Positions 20,677 through 32,285 of a stretch of DNA of 64,000 nucleotides are shown here, piece after piece. The DNA is taken from the NCBI GenBank assembly GCA_022478985.1, contig JAKSZP010000019.1:1-64000 (forward strand), given 5' to 3'. The notes beneath the pieces were generated by a model. The model saw nothing but the letters and a program-made list of their open reading frames with translations. It had not been told where the DNA came from and did not search any database. Source of the stretch: Massospora cicadina. Taxonomy: Eukaryota > Entomophthoromycota > Entomophthoromycetes > Entomophthorales > Entomophthoraceae. The stretch's first letter is position 1. Every line of letters begins with the position of its first letter. The translations under genes were made by a program, and so were the position numbers.

Positions 20677-23600
20677 TCAGAAGAGACAAAACTTAGTACC
20701 AGGGGAGGCACCCCAGAGAAGCGATGCTATCTCTTGTTGCCAGCGGGAACGCCACTTATGGGGAGGGGAGGGAACGTGTGAAGGGGCCGTAGCCACAATT
20801 GAGCACATGTGGAGGAAGGGGTCTGAGTTGATGAACCAGACTGGGAACCAGGAGGAGACCAGCTGTCTGCAACGTGGTGGGAGGTATCCAAACAACCACG
20901 CTTGAAAGTGGTCCACCAAATGAGACTGGAATCTGTGGACCGCTTCTGTGAGGGTGGGGGTGGAACCAGCGATGGCATCTAAGACAATCGTGTGGATGGT
21001 CCACATGGCGATTGCAACCACCAAAGCATGGAGGGAGGGTGGAAGGGAGGAGGCCATTGATAGAGCAAACATATCTCTTGACAGACTGAAAGGATGCGTT
21101 TGATCCTGGCCCAAAAGACGTTGAGCTTCTCGCCATATCACTTTAGAGGTAGGGCACTTCTCCAAGCGGTGGAACAGCGTTCCATACTAGCCACACATGA
21201 CACAGGATGAGTGTAAAGCGTTAGAGCGCTCAGCTGTATGATACACCTGCCTCAGGCAGCGCCACACATGGGAGCGGACTTGAGGCTGCAATAGAGGATG
21301 GTGTACATATTTCCAAATAGTTTTTTGGGTCTCAATGGAGTAAGGGATGTCCATCATGTCCAGGTAGTCCACCCTGGATAGGACATGGGGCCGAATGAGG
21401 ATCACGCCATCATGGATGGGTAACCCTGTATCTCTTGTGTGAACTGAGGAGAGGGGCGTCCTCTTTGGGTTGTATGTCCGCTGATACAAATTCTCCACTC
21501 AGCGCTCCGCATGGAGAGTAGGATTCGTTTGTAGTGGGTGTTAGTCCCGTGAGGGCCTGTGGCTGATGTGTGTGATGCGGGGTATTTCATCAGGGAGTGG
21601 GGGTTCAATGGATTGTTTAGGCCCAAGGCGCGGGAGAAGTTGGAGTGGGCTGCGCGGGACCAGTGTTGGGAAGGGAGTGTAGGGGCGGTGACAGCCGCAA
21701 TCCAGGTGCCCAGGATCTTGGCAGCATGGGTTTTGAAGTCAAGCAGGCCCATGTTACCATGATGATGAGGGCCAAACATGACCTCTAGACGCACTGGCGG
21801 AGGGCGGCCTGACCAAAGCCATCCTTGCAGCAAGGCATACAAGGATTTGAAGAAGCTTGGGGAAAAGGGGATGGCGTGGGCTCCGAACTAGACTTTGGAG
21901 AGGAGCATAGAGTTGGCTAAAACCACCCTGCCAGTAAGGGAAGTAGGGTGGGCTCTGAGAGAGGCGATTCGCTTCATCACGTTATCCAGAATACAGCACT
22001 CCATTACTGCTGACGCGTATCCGCCTGCCTCCATCCACACGCACAGATGGCGTACCGGTCCTATGGTAGGACGTGGCACAAAGGGGAGCACCAGTGGAGC
22101 GGTGTGTGTTGAGTTATTAGGCCGAGGACGTGGGCGAGCAGATGGGCCAGGTTGGGAACTAATTGCTGGGGTCCATCAGTTCTGAAACTGACCAAGGAGG
22201 ATGATTTCAGTTTTGGAAGCATTTAGTGCCGCGTTGCTTACCCAGGTACTCCAGAATGAGAGCTTCAAGCGTGCGTGCATCTTGATTATTAGATACCCCA
22301 ACCACACAATCATCTGCGAACGCCATTATCTTGACTGGGGCTTGGCCTGGCACATGGACCCCAGTGAGTTGGGCATTCACATTTCGCAGTAGTGGGTCAA
22401 GGCTGAAGTTATATAAGATTGGGCTGAGGGGGTCCCCTTGTCGCAAGCCCCTTTGAGGGTGGACTACTTCCATCAGGAAGCCAGGGCCAGGCACTGCCAT
22501 TGCTGCAGATTCGTGAGCAGCATTACCCAGTTGATAAAGTGAGGGGGTAGGCGGAATTGATGTAGGCAGGCCCTGAGGTATTCCCAGTTTACTCTATCAT
22601 AGGCCTTCTGTTGGTCCAGAAATAAAAGTGCCCCAGAGGCTGTGGATTGACATACGTTAGCCACAGAGTGCACATTATCCCAAATTGACCTTCTGGGGAT
22701 GAAACCGAATTGTTCTGGGGAGATGGTGGCAGATGCTACAGTCCCTAAACGGTTAGCCATGATTTTTATTAAAATTTTAGTGTCTGTGTTCATTAAAGAA
22801 ATGAGGCGCCAGTTGGCTAAGTCTAGCTTATCCCCTTTCTTGAAAAGTGTGACTGTAAAGGCCTCATGTCCTCCTGGTAAGAGGCGCGTTTCCAACAGGC
22901 TTTGGTTAAGTGAGGTGAGCAGCAATGGGGATATATATTTGAAGTACTTTTTGTAGAACTCATATGGAATGCCATCTGAGCCTGAGCATTTTCAGTTTGG
23001 TGCACCACAAATGGATGTTCATAATTCATTCGGAGTAATCAAATTCATTATTTCTGGGTATCAGAAAATGGTGCAGATGTGGGCTCGATTGAGAAATTCT
23101 GCCACTTCAGTTAGCTGAATTGGATCAGATTGATATAGCTTGGAGTAATACCTTTGCATTTTGATTGCCACTTTGGCCGGTGTATCCACAATGGAATTAT
23201 CCGATCTTTGTACCTGTGTGCAGGCCACACTCTGGTGTGGTGCGAATTTTTTTTCAAGAAATGTGCGTTGCACTTGTCGCCTTTTGTGATGCATGTGGCC
23301 CTATACTGAATACAAACCCGATGTTTGTGTTGTCTTTTGAGTGCGTTGAGGTGGGCGGCTGCCTCCGCCCACTTCCAGCCCCATGCAGAGCTGTATCCTG
23401 TAACTGGGATGTTGGACTCCAAGTGTGCCAATTCTGCCAGAGCGCGCAAGATAACTGCCAATGTGGCTCATGAGCGTCTGGAGGAGAGATGGCGATAGTG
23501 GTGGATGGTGTCATTTTTGAAAGTTGCCCATGTGGAAATGGGGTCCGCGTAAAACGGTTCAACAAACTTTTTTGCCAAAGTTGCCTCTTCCACCCACATG

Positions 23601-24378
23601 GAAAATCCTGGCGATGCAAGCTCAGGGGCAGATTTTGCACCAATGTGGGGCCTTAGCAGCTGTGAAAGGTAGGTTTTAGGTTAGTGAGACCAGCCGATGG
23701 TCAGAGAATTCCATTTTTGTTGTTTTGAAGTGGGAGATGTGGGGTTTGAATTTCGCCAGCGTTAGAATAAGGTTGATGCGGGTCATGGACCTTAATTGGC
23801 CGTTGTGGACGTGGGGACGCGTCATGTTTTTGAGTAGTGGGGCATGTCATGGCAGTGCATCCATTAACCTGAGGGTGGCCTTTAGAACGCGTAGTTCTAT
23901 GTGACCCTGGGGGGCGTGGGGTGAGGAAGGCCACTGGTCCATTGGTGTGTTTAGCCAACAGTTCATGTTGCCAACTAGGAAAGAGTCTGGGGGTAGCGGG
24001 AGGGATGTGACTGACAATAAAATTAACCCGACGCTCACATGCACCATTTGGGGCATAGATGTTGACTATTGCGTGTGCTACGTCAGCCCATGAGAAAGTG
24101 ACAACAAGCACTTGGCCATTTAGGAATAATTCTGAGGATAAAAATGTGAAAAAATTATTTTTCTGAATTAGCACCCCACAGTGCTTTGACCAAAAGGATA
24201 GGGATGGGAGGAGCATTGTTTTCTAAGTTTCCTCAGAACCTCATGGACAGTGGGACTCCTGGATGGCCAGGATATCCACAGGTAAATTGTGTTGTAAAAG
24301 ACTCAGTTTCCTAGCCTGGGACAGGGAGGCCTTGAGTCCAGCGATATTCAATGTACCTAAAGTGAAGGTTACCTCCAT
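20677..24378 (-). pseudogene. LINE C ORF2: AP endonuclease, reverse transcriptase, zinc finger
   Basis: The ORF2 start is ATG at 24,378 (M-E-V-T-F-T-L-G), which shares one base with the ORF1 stop TGA (TGATG). The endonuclease part opens NLPVDILAIQ and has a NMNCW block near 23,970. The reverse transcriptase (about 23,000-22,200) keeps LDQQKAYDRVNWEYLRA, RQGDPLSPILYNFSLDPL and FADD near 22,310-22,321. The finger region near 21,195-21,145 reads CVMCG then a stop, so the motif is broken. Multiple frameshifts make it inactive. Confidence 0.82.
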
Positions 24379-25794
24379 CACACCTTAGGTGTGAGGGGTG
24401 GGCACCTGGGCCCACCAGCCTCTTCTAGATCCCCATGGGCCTTCACAGCAGCATGGGTGTTAGCAGCAATGCTATCGGAGTTTTTGTTAATTTTTGCAGA
24501 AAAAGTCACATTGGATTTAGCCTTCGCTTTTTGTTTTCCTGACGTCAAACGAATTTTTTGTGGTGCGGATGAGTTTAGTGCACCATTGAGCGGGTCAAAA
24601 TTTTTTTTTCAGTTGGGATAGGGCCCAAGTCAGTTTCAACTGGAGCTTGGGTGCAACGATTGGGTGAGATTGAATCTCCCATCAGATCCTCAGATTGAGT
24701 GGCCCTCTTGGTATGGGCTTCCCAATCTGATTGGTTGATGGATTCCTGAGTTGCTTCCGCTGCGAAGGTTTCCATGTCCTCCTGATGTTGTGAGTGTGGG
24801 ATAGCGGTGGTAGCTTTGGCCGCTTCCTTGGCCATGGCCCTACAGGCCTGCTTGGCCTTCTTCCGCTCTTGTGGGGAGATAGGCTTTACCAGTAGGTAGC
24901 AACCTTGTGCTCCCCATGGGAAAGCCTCCTTGGTGCTTGCGGTTGGTTCATAGTGCGCCTCTCCGCTGGCCATGGCCGCCAAGGGGTGCTCTTGGAATGT
25001 GATGCCCTCCTTGATGGGGCATGCATGCGCCTTATGGCTGAATGCATCACAGTGGGTGAAAATGGGGGGCGCACTGTCCACGGTCACACAGAATGGGTGG
25101 GTGGTATGCCCTGCGATATCAATAAAAGTGGAGTGCAGGATCTGGGTTAGGTCCTTCACGATCTCCTCTGTTGGGGTCAGAACTGTGATGGCTTTGCTGG
25201 TACACAGGTGTGGCATCAGCATGAAGCGTTGCATTTTGAAAGATTGTATTTTGCTGTATATGGCGAGACCATCTTTCAATTTGTCAAAATGTCACGTTTT
25301 ACCATAGTAGGCAAAAAGTCAAATGTGAGGAAAATTTGGTTTAATTTTGTCCATCTGGTGCATTTAGTTTTGACGACCCATTGCCCTTTGGGGAGGTCAA
25401 CCACTACGCGCACCGCTGCAGCCTCATCTGCTGCTATTTTGCTTTTGAAACTGAGGTCCAGACAACCGCGTGACATGGAGTGAGGTGCAACGTACACTGC
25501 AGTTAGGAAAATTGTGTGTAGATCTTCACAAAATTTTTCCCATAAGGCTGTTTTTTGGATGTCCAGAAACATGCGGACTCTGAATTCCATCTACAAAAGT
25601 AGCTGGGAGTGTGGCGTGTTGATGTACTGGTTGCATTGTGCTTGCCATGTGAGAATCTCCGGGGAAATAGTGACCGCCAGTTTTTTAAAATTTTTATCTA
25701 TTCCGCCAGATTCTCTGGGGCATTTTCAAATGATGGATACCACGGGCCTTCCACCTGCTCCTCTTACCTTGCTTGCCCAACTGCTCCCTGACAT
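24378..25794 (-). pseudogene. LINE C ORF1: RRM-like and CCHC RNA-binding protein
   Basis: The start is ATG at 25,794. The long frame 25,279-24,575 holds the second RRM-like part (DGLAIYSKIQSFKMQ, TSKAITVL). The knuckle reads FTHCDAFSHKAHAC, so the first cysteine is Phe. A basic C-terminal region follows. There is a frameshift near 25,280. ORF1 ends in TGATG overlapping ORF2. Confidence 0.8.
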
Positions 25795-26440
25795 TAACGC
25801 AGACTAATCTCCTCTGTGAGATTATCAAACTAAATTTAGTCTTGAATTGAATAGGTTGCAATAGTGATTGCAATGAGAAAGAAAAGTTTTTTTCTTCTTC
25901 TTTTATTTACTATAAACTTATTTTGTATTTCAATGCTAATATTTTTTTTTCTTTTTTTCTCTCTTTTTTTAATTAGCAGCTTATTGACTTTTTTATAAGT
26001 TTAAGTGGACACAGTTGTATATAAAAATGGCCCTAACTTCTCTGTTAGCATGTGTTGTTTTCTCCACGTTGGTCAAGTTATGCAAATCTTTCATTATAAC
26101 AACATTGTTAAGGCTGATTAGGTCTTTAATGATTTTGTTCTCAGTATTCAGCTTAGTCCAAACATAACTTTTAAAATTAGTGCACTTTGAATTTAAGTCC
26201 AGATAATTTCTTTGGCCCAAAGTGGCATGAATGGTGAGTCATTCTGTGCTTTCTGATGTAAGGTCAATCCGGCTTGTTGTATCCACATGAGCTCCCCCAT
26301 TGTGATAAGATCCAGGGAGTAGGAGGACTCATATCAGAGCTAATTTCCATATCGTTGTTCAACTTTGTCTAACTGAATCTGCCAGAAATTGGTTATGTTA
26401 ATCCCTTTCAGAAAGTGTCACCAATTTTGTGAGCACTAAT

Positions 26441-27755
26441 TGTGAAAATCTGATGAACGTTCACTTGATAATTGTATTCCTGCACACTTAATAAGACTGA
26501 AGTTCAGCCAAAAGATCCTTGATTTAGCCAGTGGCTTATAGCATTTTGACTGTTTGGAAACTCACTAAGCAACCTCAAATAGCTTTGACTCTTCTGGCCA
26601 ATTTTGGGATTCATTTTTCCTCTGTAATTGAGAACTTCAGCCAAGGCAGAAAAAAGTTGAAAACTGTGGATCTCAAGATCCCAGCTTGTTTGACACTCTC
26701 CAAAAGCGACTTAAGATAAAAACTAAAAGTTGATTAAATAAAATATATCTTTTTTAAACTTGATTATTTGAAGATACTTTATTATGCCAGGCACTGGTAT
26801 TTATATCTCTATTGAGCATCTCCTGGCCACATTTAAGCACGCATTCTCAAAGATTATTTTCCACCTCAGTTTGGCCCTTGAACTATTACAACTGAGAACT
26901 ATTAGTAGGTTTATTGGTGGAAAAATAATCTCATATTTGGGAGGATTTCAGGGACAAAAATTGCAAAGATGAGTGTGCAAAATGGTCCTAATTTGCCTTG
27001 AAATGAGTTTTGTCATACTGCTGATGATTTGTTAATTCTGGGATATTTTGTGGTCAATTTAAATATATGACATACTCTTAAACAGGCTATTGGCAGGCTC
27101 TCTTTGGAAAGCACTAGGTACTCCCATTTGGGTGGTCCATGTGCAAGTGCTATTATGCCAGTTACATGTATTGACATATGGGAATTATTTTAGGACCAGC
27201 TCAAAATATGTTTTGTCATACAGCTGATGAAAATGACTCCCTAATCAGGATATTAGCTGTTCCTCTCAATAGCACTAGGTACTCCCATTTAAGCAGTCCA
27301 TGTGAAAGTGCTATTGTGCTTATTACATTTTTTCATCTTTTCATTCATGTTATTTGTAGAAGTTCTCTTTAGGTCAATCCCAAATGATTTCTTATGAAGA
27401 TTTCTTAATAATGGTCCTGATAAATCGGCACTAGTTGCTGAGGTTTGGTGCAGTGATAATCAGCCCAACTGTGCAAATGTATTCAGATTGAACTACCAAT
27501 ATAATAATCAGATTGAACTGATGTTGAGTTGGTAATCCCAGCTGAGTAGTTGCAGAGAAGAACGGCCTAAATGTGTGGGGGAATTTAGCCTAAGTTTTTG
27601 ATAATATTACTTAAATCCACGTTGCAATAATAAATCCAAGCCATGTTATTGCAATAGGTTTTAATTAGATTATTAGCACAAGCATTAGGAGGGAAAATTT
27701 TCCTAACCTTTAGGTTTTCAGAAGTTTTTTTTCAAGCCAACCACAGAATCTGACA
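26441..27755 (-). repeat. 5' LTR of E2
   Basis: Direct repeat of 18,978-20,285. Its inner edge (26,441, TGTGAAAATCTG) is followed on the minus strand by a conserved leader containing GCTCACAAAATTGGTGACAC, the counterpart of the leader of E1. Confidence 0.88.
26798..26805 (-). promoter_or_regulatory. LTR core promoter TATA box (E2, 5' LTR)
   Basis: The minus-strand sequence TATAAATACC lies in the LTR that would drive transcription of E2, with AATAAA-like sequence about 40-50 bases downstream. Confidence 0.6.
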
Positions 27756-28196
27756 GTACTCTAAACATGATTATATTCCTAGATGATTTATTAATAAAAG
27801 TTATATATAGTTTATTTTAAGAAAGATTTAAGTAGCTATATAATTTTTACTATGCTCTTCTGATTAGAGTGAAATAGATGTTTTCTTTTATCTTTATGTC
27901 TTGTACCAACTCTTGTGATTGGAGTTGAAGGGATAGCTTTTCCTTGTCCAGGTGGTTCTCAATTACTACAGTATTAAAATTGGAATGGAAAGGTTCCCTT
28001 GTTATTCAGAAGTGCTTTGAGGTATCAAAGGAGTAGCGTCAGCAACTGTTGCTATTATAGACATACTCATATTGAATGTGAAGAAAACTTCTAGGATAAT
28101 TGTCTTCATACAATTATCACCAATCCATTATTATCTTAGTCAACAATGTATTAACAGCACACCCCAAATATGTGCAGTAAGCCACAAAATTTTAGC

Positions 28197-29190
28197 TTTG
28201 ATGCTCACTATAGGGGTAGTTGAGTTTACAGACAAAAAATTACATCAGAAATATTTGTGGAATGTTGTACAAAAATAAACTTTTGAAGTTGTGGATGGAT
28301 CTAGAAATGGAGAGTAAGAAGTCACTGGGTTTGGCATCACAATCTGATCTACCTTAGATGAATGAGTGACTAAAGCTGAGGAAGAAACTGAACAAGTCTC
28401 AAAGGTCAACGATGATCTTTATGGGAAATTCACTCTGTGAAGCAGAAGGAGACTAAAGTAATTAAAGAGTTAATGTTCTATAAGGCTGTTAGTGAAGCAG
28501 ACAAAGAGTGATTATGTTGGGTTCAGGATGATTTAGCACAAAGTCTAAAGCATTTACAAGAACTTGAAAATTATATATGTGAATGCGCCAAGTTGGAGGA
28601 TGGAGCTGACAATGAGTTAGATGAAGAAAGTTACATTGGGGATTTACAGCACCAGATAAATATGCCAAAAAATTTTAATGCAATTTTTGAGGTAGCCCCA
28701 TAAATAATCCTCCATTGTTAAGGTTACTGGGTTTGAACCTTCTGCCATGGAAGCAACAGAAGAATTTTGATGTACACCAAAATTACCTATCTTTCACTGG
28801 GATATTGCTCTGCCATATTTCTGCCTATTCAAAATGATAATGTTTGTTTATGGTAACTACCAGAAATCAGAAACAGTTATAAATGCTTAGAAACAGATTG
28901 CCAAAATATGGTGTTGCCCCACCTGAATGAGGATAATTGGATGTAAACAATGCCAAAGAAGTAAACATGTTTTAATTCAGAATCCCTGAGCAGATGGCTA
29001 ACTGCAAACAAGAGTTCATGGGAACTTAATCCAAGAAGGATAAATCCTTAGCCGCTTTTAATGATTAATTATAACGGGAAATACAAATACTGACTGTCAG
29101 GGTTGCAGCTAGTTTGAAAAAGAGTGTTATATTGAGAGAGTTTGACAATGCCCAGTTGAAAAACAGAATTCCAGAGGCTCAGGTTCTCTA
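28197..29190 (+). pseudogene. E4 gag remnant, N-terminal and capsid part
   Basis: Across frames the region reads like a gypsy Gag. An opening MESKKSLGLASQSDLP starts near 28,309, a coiled, charged stretch lies at 28,370-28,660, a PKLPIFHWDIALPYFCLFKM block near 28,790, and SLKKSVILREF near 29,120. Stops are frequent. The zinc knuckle that should end this Gag is at 54,960, on the far side of E3. Assignment rests on order and weak motif likeness. Confidence 0.45.
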
Positions 29191-29751
29191 ATGACTTATA
29201 AGAGGGGTTTCCTAAGGATTAATTGTGGGGCAATTTTTTTAAATAACATACCAAAGGCCCCTACAACAAGCCAGAAGGCTGCAGTAGGGCCAACCACGGT
29301 CCTTACTGGGGCAACCCTTAAGGGTGGGAGAGGCAGGGAGGGTGACAACCTCTCCAAGGTTCTCAGCTGTATAGTAATATATTTAAATAGGGTGGGATAT
29401 AATAATAATAGCATGGAACGGCTTGAAACCAAATTGGCGCGGATTGCACCCAAAATGGGCAGATCAAATAGAAAAAAGGTGGTTGATGGCATCTTCAGCA
29501 TGCATGATGGATTGAAAATTAATGTTATGGAGGGTGGGAAGCAACAACAGATTTATGAAACAGAACATAGAGTGACAAGCTTATTATTATTTTGTGGATG
29601 GTGGCATGCATCTCCAGATAATTTTGGCAAAATCAGCGATCTGGCGTGGAGAATGGATTCTACAAAAAAGGGTTTACACACAAAATCGCCTTCTTATTTG
29701 AAGAACTTAAAGGTAAGGAAAACTAAAAAGTGGCAATACACTAAGGTGTAA
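29191..29751 (+). CDS. hypothetical 186-codon ORF, function unknown
   Basis: This is one of the few uninterrupted frames of this length in the window that no element explains. The product is basic, with no signal peptide, clear membrane segment or motif I recognise. The central part MERLETKLARIAPKMGRSNR then KKVVDGIFSMHDGLKINVME could be a structural or DNA-binding domain, but that is only a guess. It lies in an insert within old Gag sequence, so it may be a remnant of an unidentified element or of captured host sequence. Confidence 0.25.
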   Translation: MTYKRGFLRINCGAIFLNNIPKAPTTSQKAAVGPTTVLTGATLKGGRGREGDNLSKVLSCIVIYLNRVGYNNNSMERLETKLARIAPKMGRSNRKKVVDGIFSMHDGLKINVMEGGKQQQIYETEHRVTSLLLFCGWWHASPDNFGKISDLAWRMDSTKKGLHTKSPSYLKNLKVRKTKKWQYTKV

Positions 29752-31489
29752 GTCTGGAGACTCACCCTCTTGGGTTGGACCAGGAAAGGTCCCTTATAGA
29801 AGAAGAAGCCTAATGCCCCGTGGAGCCCTTGGCTCAACTGGGAGACTTGGGACATGTGGTTGATGAACGTTGGATAACTGCAAAGCCCCAAAGGACCCCT
29901 CTACAGTATCCTCATTGGCTTCTTCTTCCCTTATTAAAAAGTATAAAGGAGGTATTGCAGGGAGTTAATTCAGACCAGAAGTCACCAACAGCACCTCCAC
30001 CCTCCCCTGGCCTCCACCCCACCACCCCTCAATTCATGGAAAGGAAAAAAATTGACCTCAAAATTCAGGAAATGGTTTCTGATTCAGGAAAACTGGTCCA
30101 GAACATAGAATCTGAAATTCTGGGTCTGGGAATGCCAATCCAAGTTAAGAATCCATTCTCAAAAAGTATTAAAAATTCTTTTAAAATTTGTTGAAATTGA
30201 CCCTGGTGGAAGCCAATTCTGCCAGCTCTTTGAGCTGAGCAAATCCACTCATGTTTGGATCAGTGGGGGTTCCTCCCCAGCGGATCAGGAAATTATGTTG
30301 CCAGAGATTTTGTGTCCTAGTGCATAAGCTGTCTAATGAATCCCCAAGCCCAGGCTGGGTACCATGAGTACGTCAGTTGCCCCTGTATAGGAACATATCC
30401 ATGACCCCCTTTTCCCTTTTTCTTGCATATAAGGCAACTGCCTCTGGAAAGAGAAGTTGTCAGTCCATTTTCCTCTTAAGTTTTAAGTAAAGCTGATCCT
30501 TTACCTAAACATACTCCATGGACTCTTCCTCTTTTCAATATTTTCACTTAATACAGCGAAGTATGCAGAAATCTGCGTTTTAGGGTCAATTGTCATTGAG
30601 TGGGCCCTCCAAGCCATCAATCTGGCAGACCATCAAATGGTGATTGCAATGACCAAAGATTTTTTCACAGGCGCACAACACCAATCTGCCACTTCCAAAG
30701 TGTTTTCAGATCCATTAAACTCTTCTCAATGATCTGCTCCTCCTTTAGCACTTAGTAGACAAACTACAGGTCCGCCTCCCTCTTCAAAAAATAGTCAGAG
30801 AATTTAGACTAATTTGCTTCACCAATCCGCTGGTGGGTTGGCACAATTTGGGTGGAAAGAGGCCATCTCCACTAATCAAGATTATACATTTGAGAGTGAG
30901 AAATGGTTGTTATTACAACCGTGAGACGTTATCAAGGAACCAGACCATCTGGGACATTTCGCCAAGGGCTAATATGGTCCAAGTAAGTTTAAAAAATCGA
31001 TCCTCTGTCCCAGAGATGACCTCAACCTCTAAACCCATTGCAAAACCCCTCAACAGGTGCAAGACATTGCCCAAGGCCTCCTGCCAGTAAATTTAAATCA
31101 ATTTGATTTTGTTTGCAAACCTGATCAGCATTATCAAAATTTTAAAATCTAAATGATCTCCAGAAAACTTACTATGATGAAATTGAACAAAAAAATCTGG
31201 AAGAAGGTCCCAAAGGTCAACAACTGCAAACCCAGGAGGATTGGTCATCCTTATTGCCTCTCCCACCCTTGGAAGATGCCCCAGAAAGATCTGAGGTTGC
31301 ACTCATCTCAGCCATTTGGTTTGCTATAGGGCCTTTGACATGTCTTTAATTTTTTTTTACCCTCACAAGAATCATAGGGGATTGCTCCTACAAGTGATCA
31401 GACTGCTATGCCATTGGCATTCTGGGCTTTCCACTGGGTTGTTATACACCCAGATTGGAAGCCCAGTCTTACTTTAATCAGCAGGTCCC
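29199..31489. other. unidentified 2.3-kb insert with an 186-codon ORF
   Basis: This stretch interrupts the gag of E4 and is bounded by direct repeats (ATGACTTA at 29,191-29,198 and 31,490-31,497, with similarity continuing once E3 is removed). It holds an open frame of 186 codons, 29,191-29,751 on the plus strand, rich in Gly, Lys and Arg (MERLETKLARIAPKMGRSNR), and one of 124 codons at 29,820-30,194. Neither is recognised. A promoter-like stretch with GCATATAAGG lies near 30,424. Residue runs such as LLPLPPLEDAPERSEVALIS near 31,250 look once-coding. No terminal inverted repeats or LINE tail were seen. Confidence 0.35.
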
Positions 31490-32285
31490 ATGACTTAAGG
31501 TGTAACAACCAAGGTTCCCAAGGCCTTGCTTGCCATCCCAATACATATAATCTTATGCTGAAGGAGAGTTACCTCAATTGAGCAGTGGAATAGAATGATA
31601 TTGGGTTTTCAGCCATGAGATTTGGACTAATTGCCCTACACTTCAATGGAAAGGGTCTGGTGGAAACTTGGTTATTTAGCCCATTTTTTTAGCGGAGGTT
31701 TGATGAGGCAGCCAATACACTGCCAGCCTCTAGCCACCTGTCTGGACCCAGGGAGTGTGCACTTACTAGCGTTGCGCACTTAGAGGCATCTCCACTGGTG
31801 ACCACACCCAGGTCAAGGTGCAGCGAGATTAGCAGGCCCATCAATACCTCAAAATGAACTCACACCTACTGAGGCCATGAGTTTATGGCTTATGGCGCCT
31901 AAGTAATGTAGGTTCAATGTCTATGCTTTCTAAATGGATTACTTTTTAAACCTGGGATAAAAAAACCAATCAAAAACTTCGTAACTTAAATAAAGATCGG
32001 GCAAAAATGGTCATCTATTTTAGATTGGTCTATCTAGCAAGCGAGCCCACAAATGGTGGGAACGCAGGATGGGGCAACCAGAAACACAATAGAATTTAAC
32101 TTGGGAGAGTTGGAATATGATACATTAAAATAAACTTTACTACCATGTCCAAACTAGGAAATAAATTAGGTTTGAAAATTGAAAATTACCATTTCATTTT
32201 AGTGGGATTGAGACCTAATTTCATAATTTGAGCGATGATATAGATGAAATTATAATTATAATTATAATTATAGACTGCAGCAGAA

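Larger units (their letters stand above)
20622..25886 (-). mobile_element. LINE C, full-length non-LTR retrotransposon inside E2
   Basis: This LINE of about 5.26 kb is of the same subfamily as A and B. The 5' end at 25,886 reads CTTTTCTTTCTCATTGC. The 3' end near 20,622-20,650 carries CATGGTCGGCCTTCCCGCAA, then TAAATTCAAAA. Pyrimidine-rich flanks (about 20,599-20,621 and 25,887-25,909) look like a TSD differing in T-run lengths. Many CpG sites of A and B are TpG or CpA here, and both genes are broken. Insertion in the inner region of E2 dates it after E2. Confidence 0.85.
18978..27755 (-). mobile_element. LTR retrotransposon E2, nearly empty interior, holds LINE C
   Basis: Two LTRs of 1,308 bp (18,978-20,285) and 1,315 bp (26,441-27,755) begin TGTGAAA and end TCTGACA. 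A perfect 5-bp TSD, GTACT, flanks them (18,973-18,977 and 27,756-27,760). A purine-rich tract next to the left LTR shows minus orientation. The LTRs and remaining inner ends are related to those of E1. Without LINE C the interior is only about 0.9 kb, with a trace of the integrase C-terminus (…VRAIFIYN, 25,993-26,220) and no gag, protease or RT. E2 is a deletion derivative that sits inside the 5' LTR of E4. Confidence 0.9.
17821..28196 (+). repeat. 5' LTR of E4, interrupted by SINE 2 and E2
   Basis: The LTR is present as 17,821-18,977 and 27,761-28,196, and aligns end to end with 61,694-63,130. The shared marker TGTTGTCACACACTA occurs near 18,815 and 18,920 in this copy and in the other copy near 62,535 and 62,640. 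A possible TATA box (CTATAAATAT) lies at about 18,545. The first bases are TT, not the canonical TG. The region after it (28,197 on, TTTGATGCTCAC) resembles the primer-binding side of E1 and E2. Confidence 0.8.

Noticed and set aside
30290..30560. A solo LTR (TGTTGCC...ATACA) in the unidentified insert
   Set aside because: It has a TATA-like box and LTR-like ends, but no second copy, TSD, polypurine tract or primer-binding site was found in the window.
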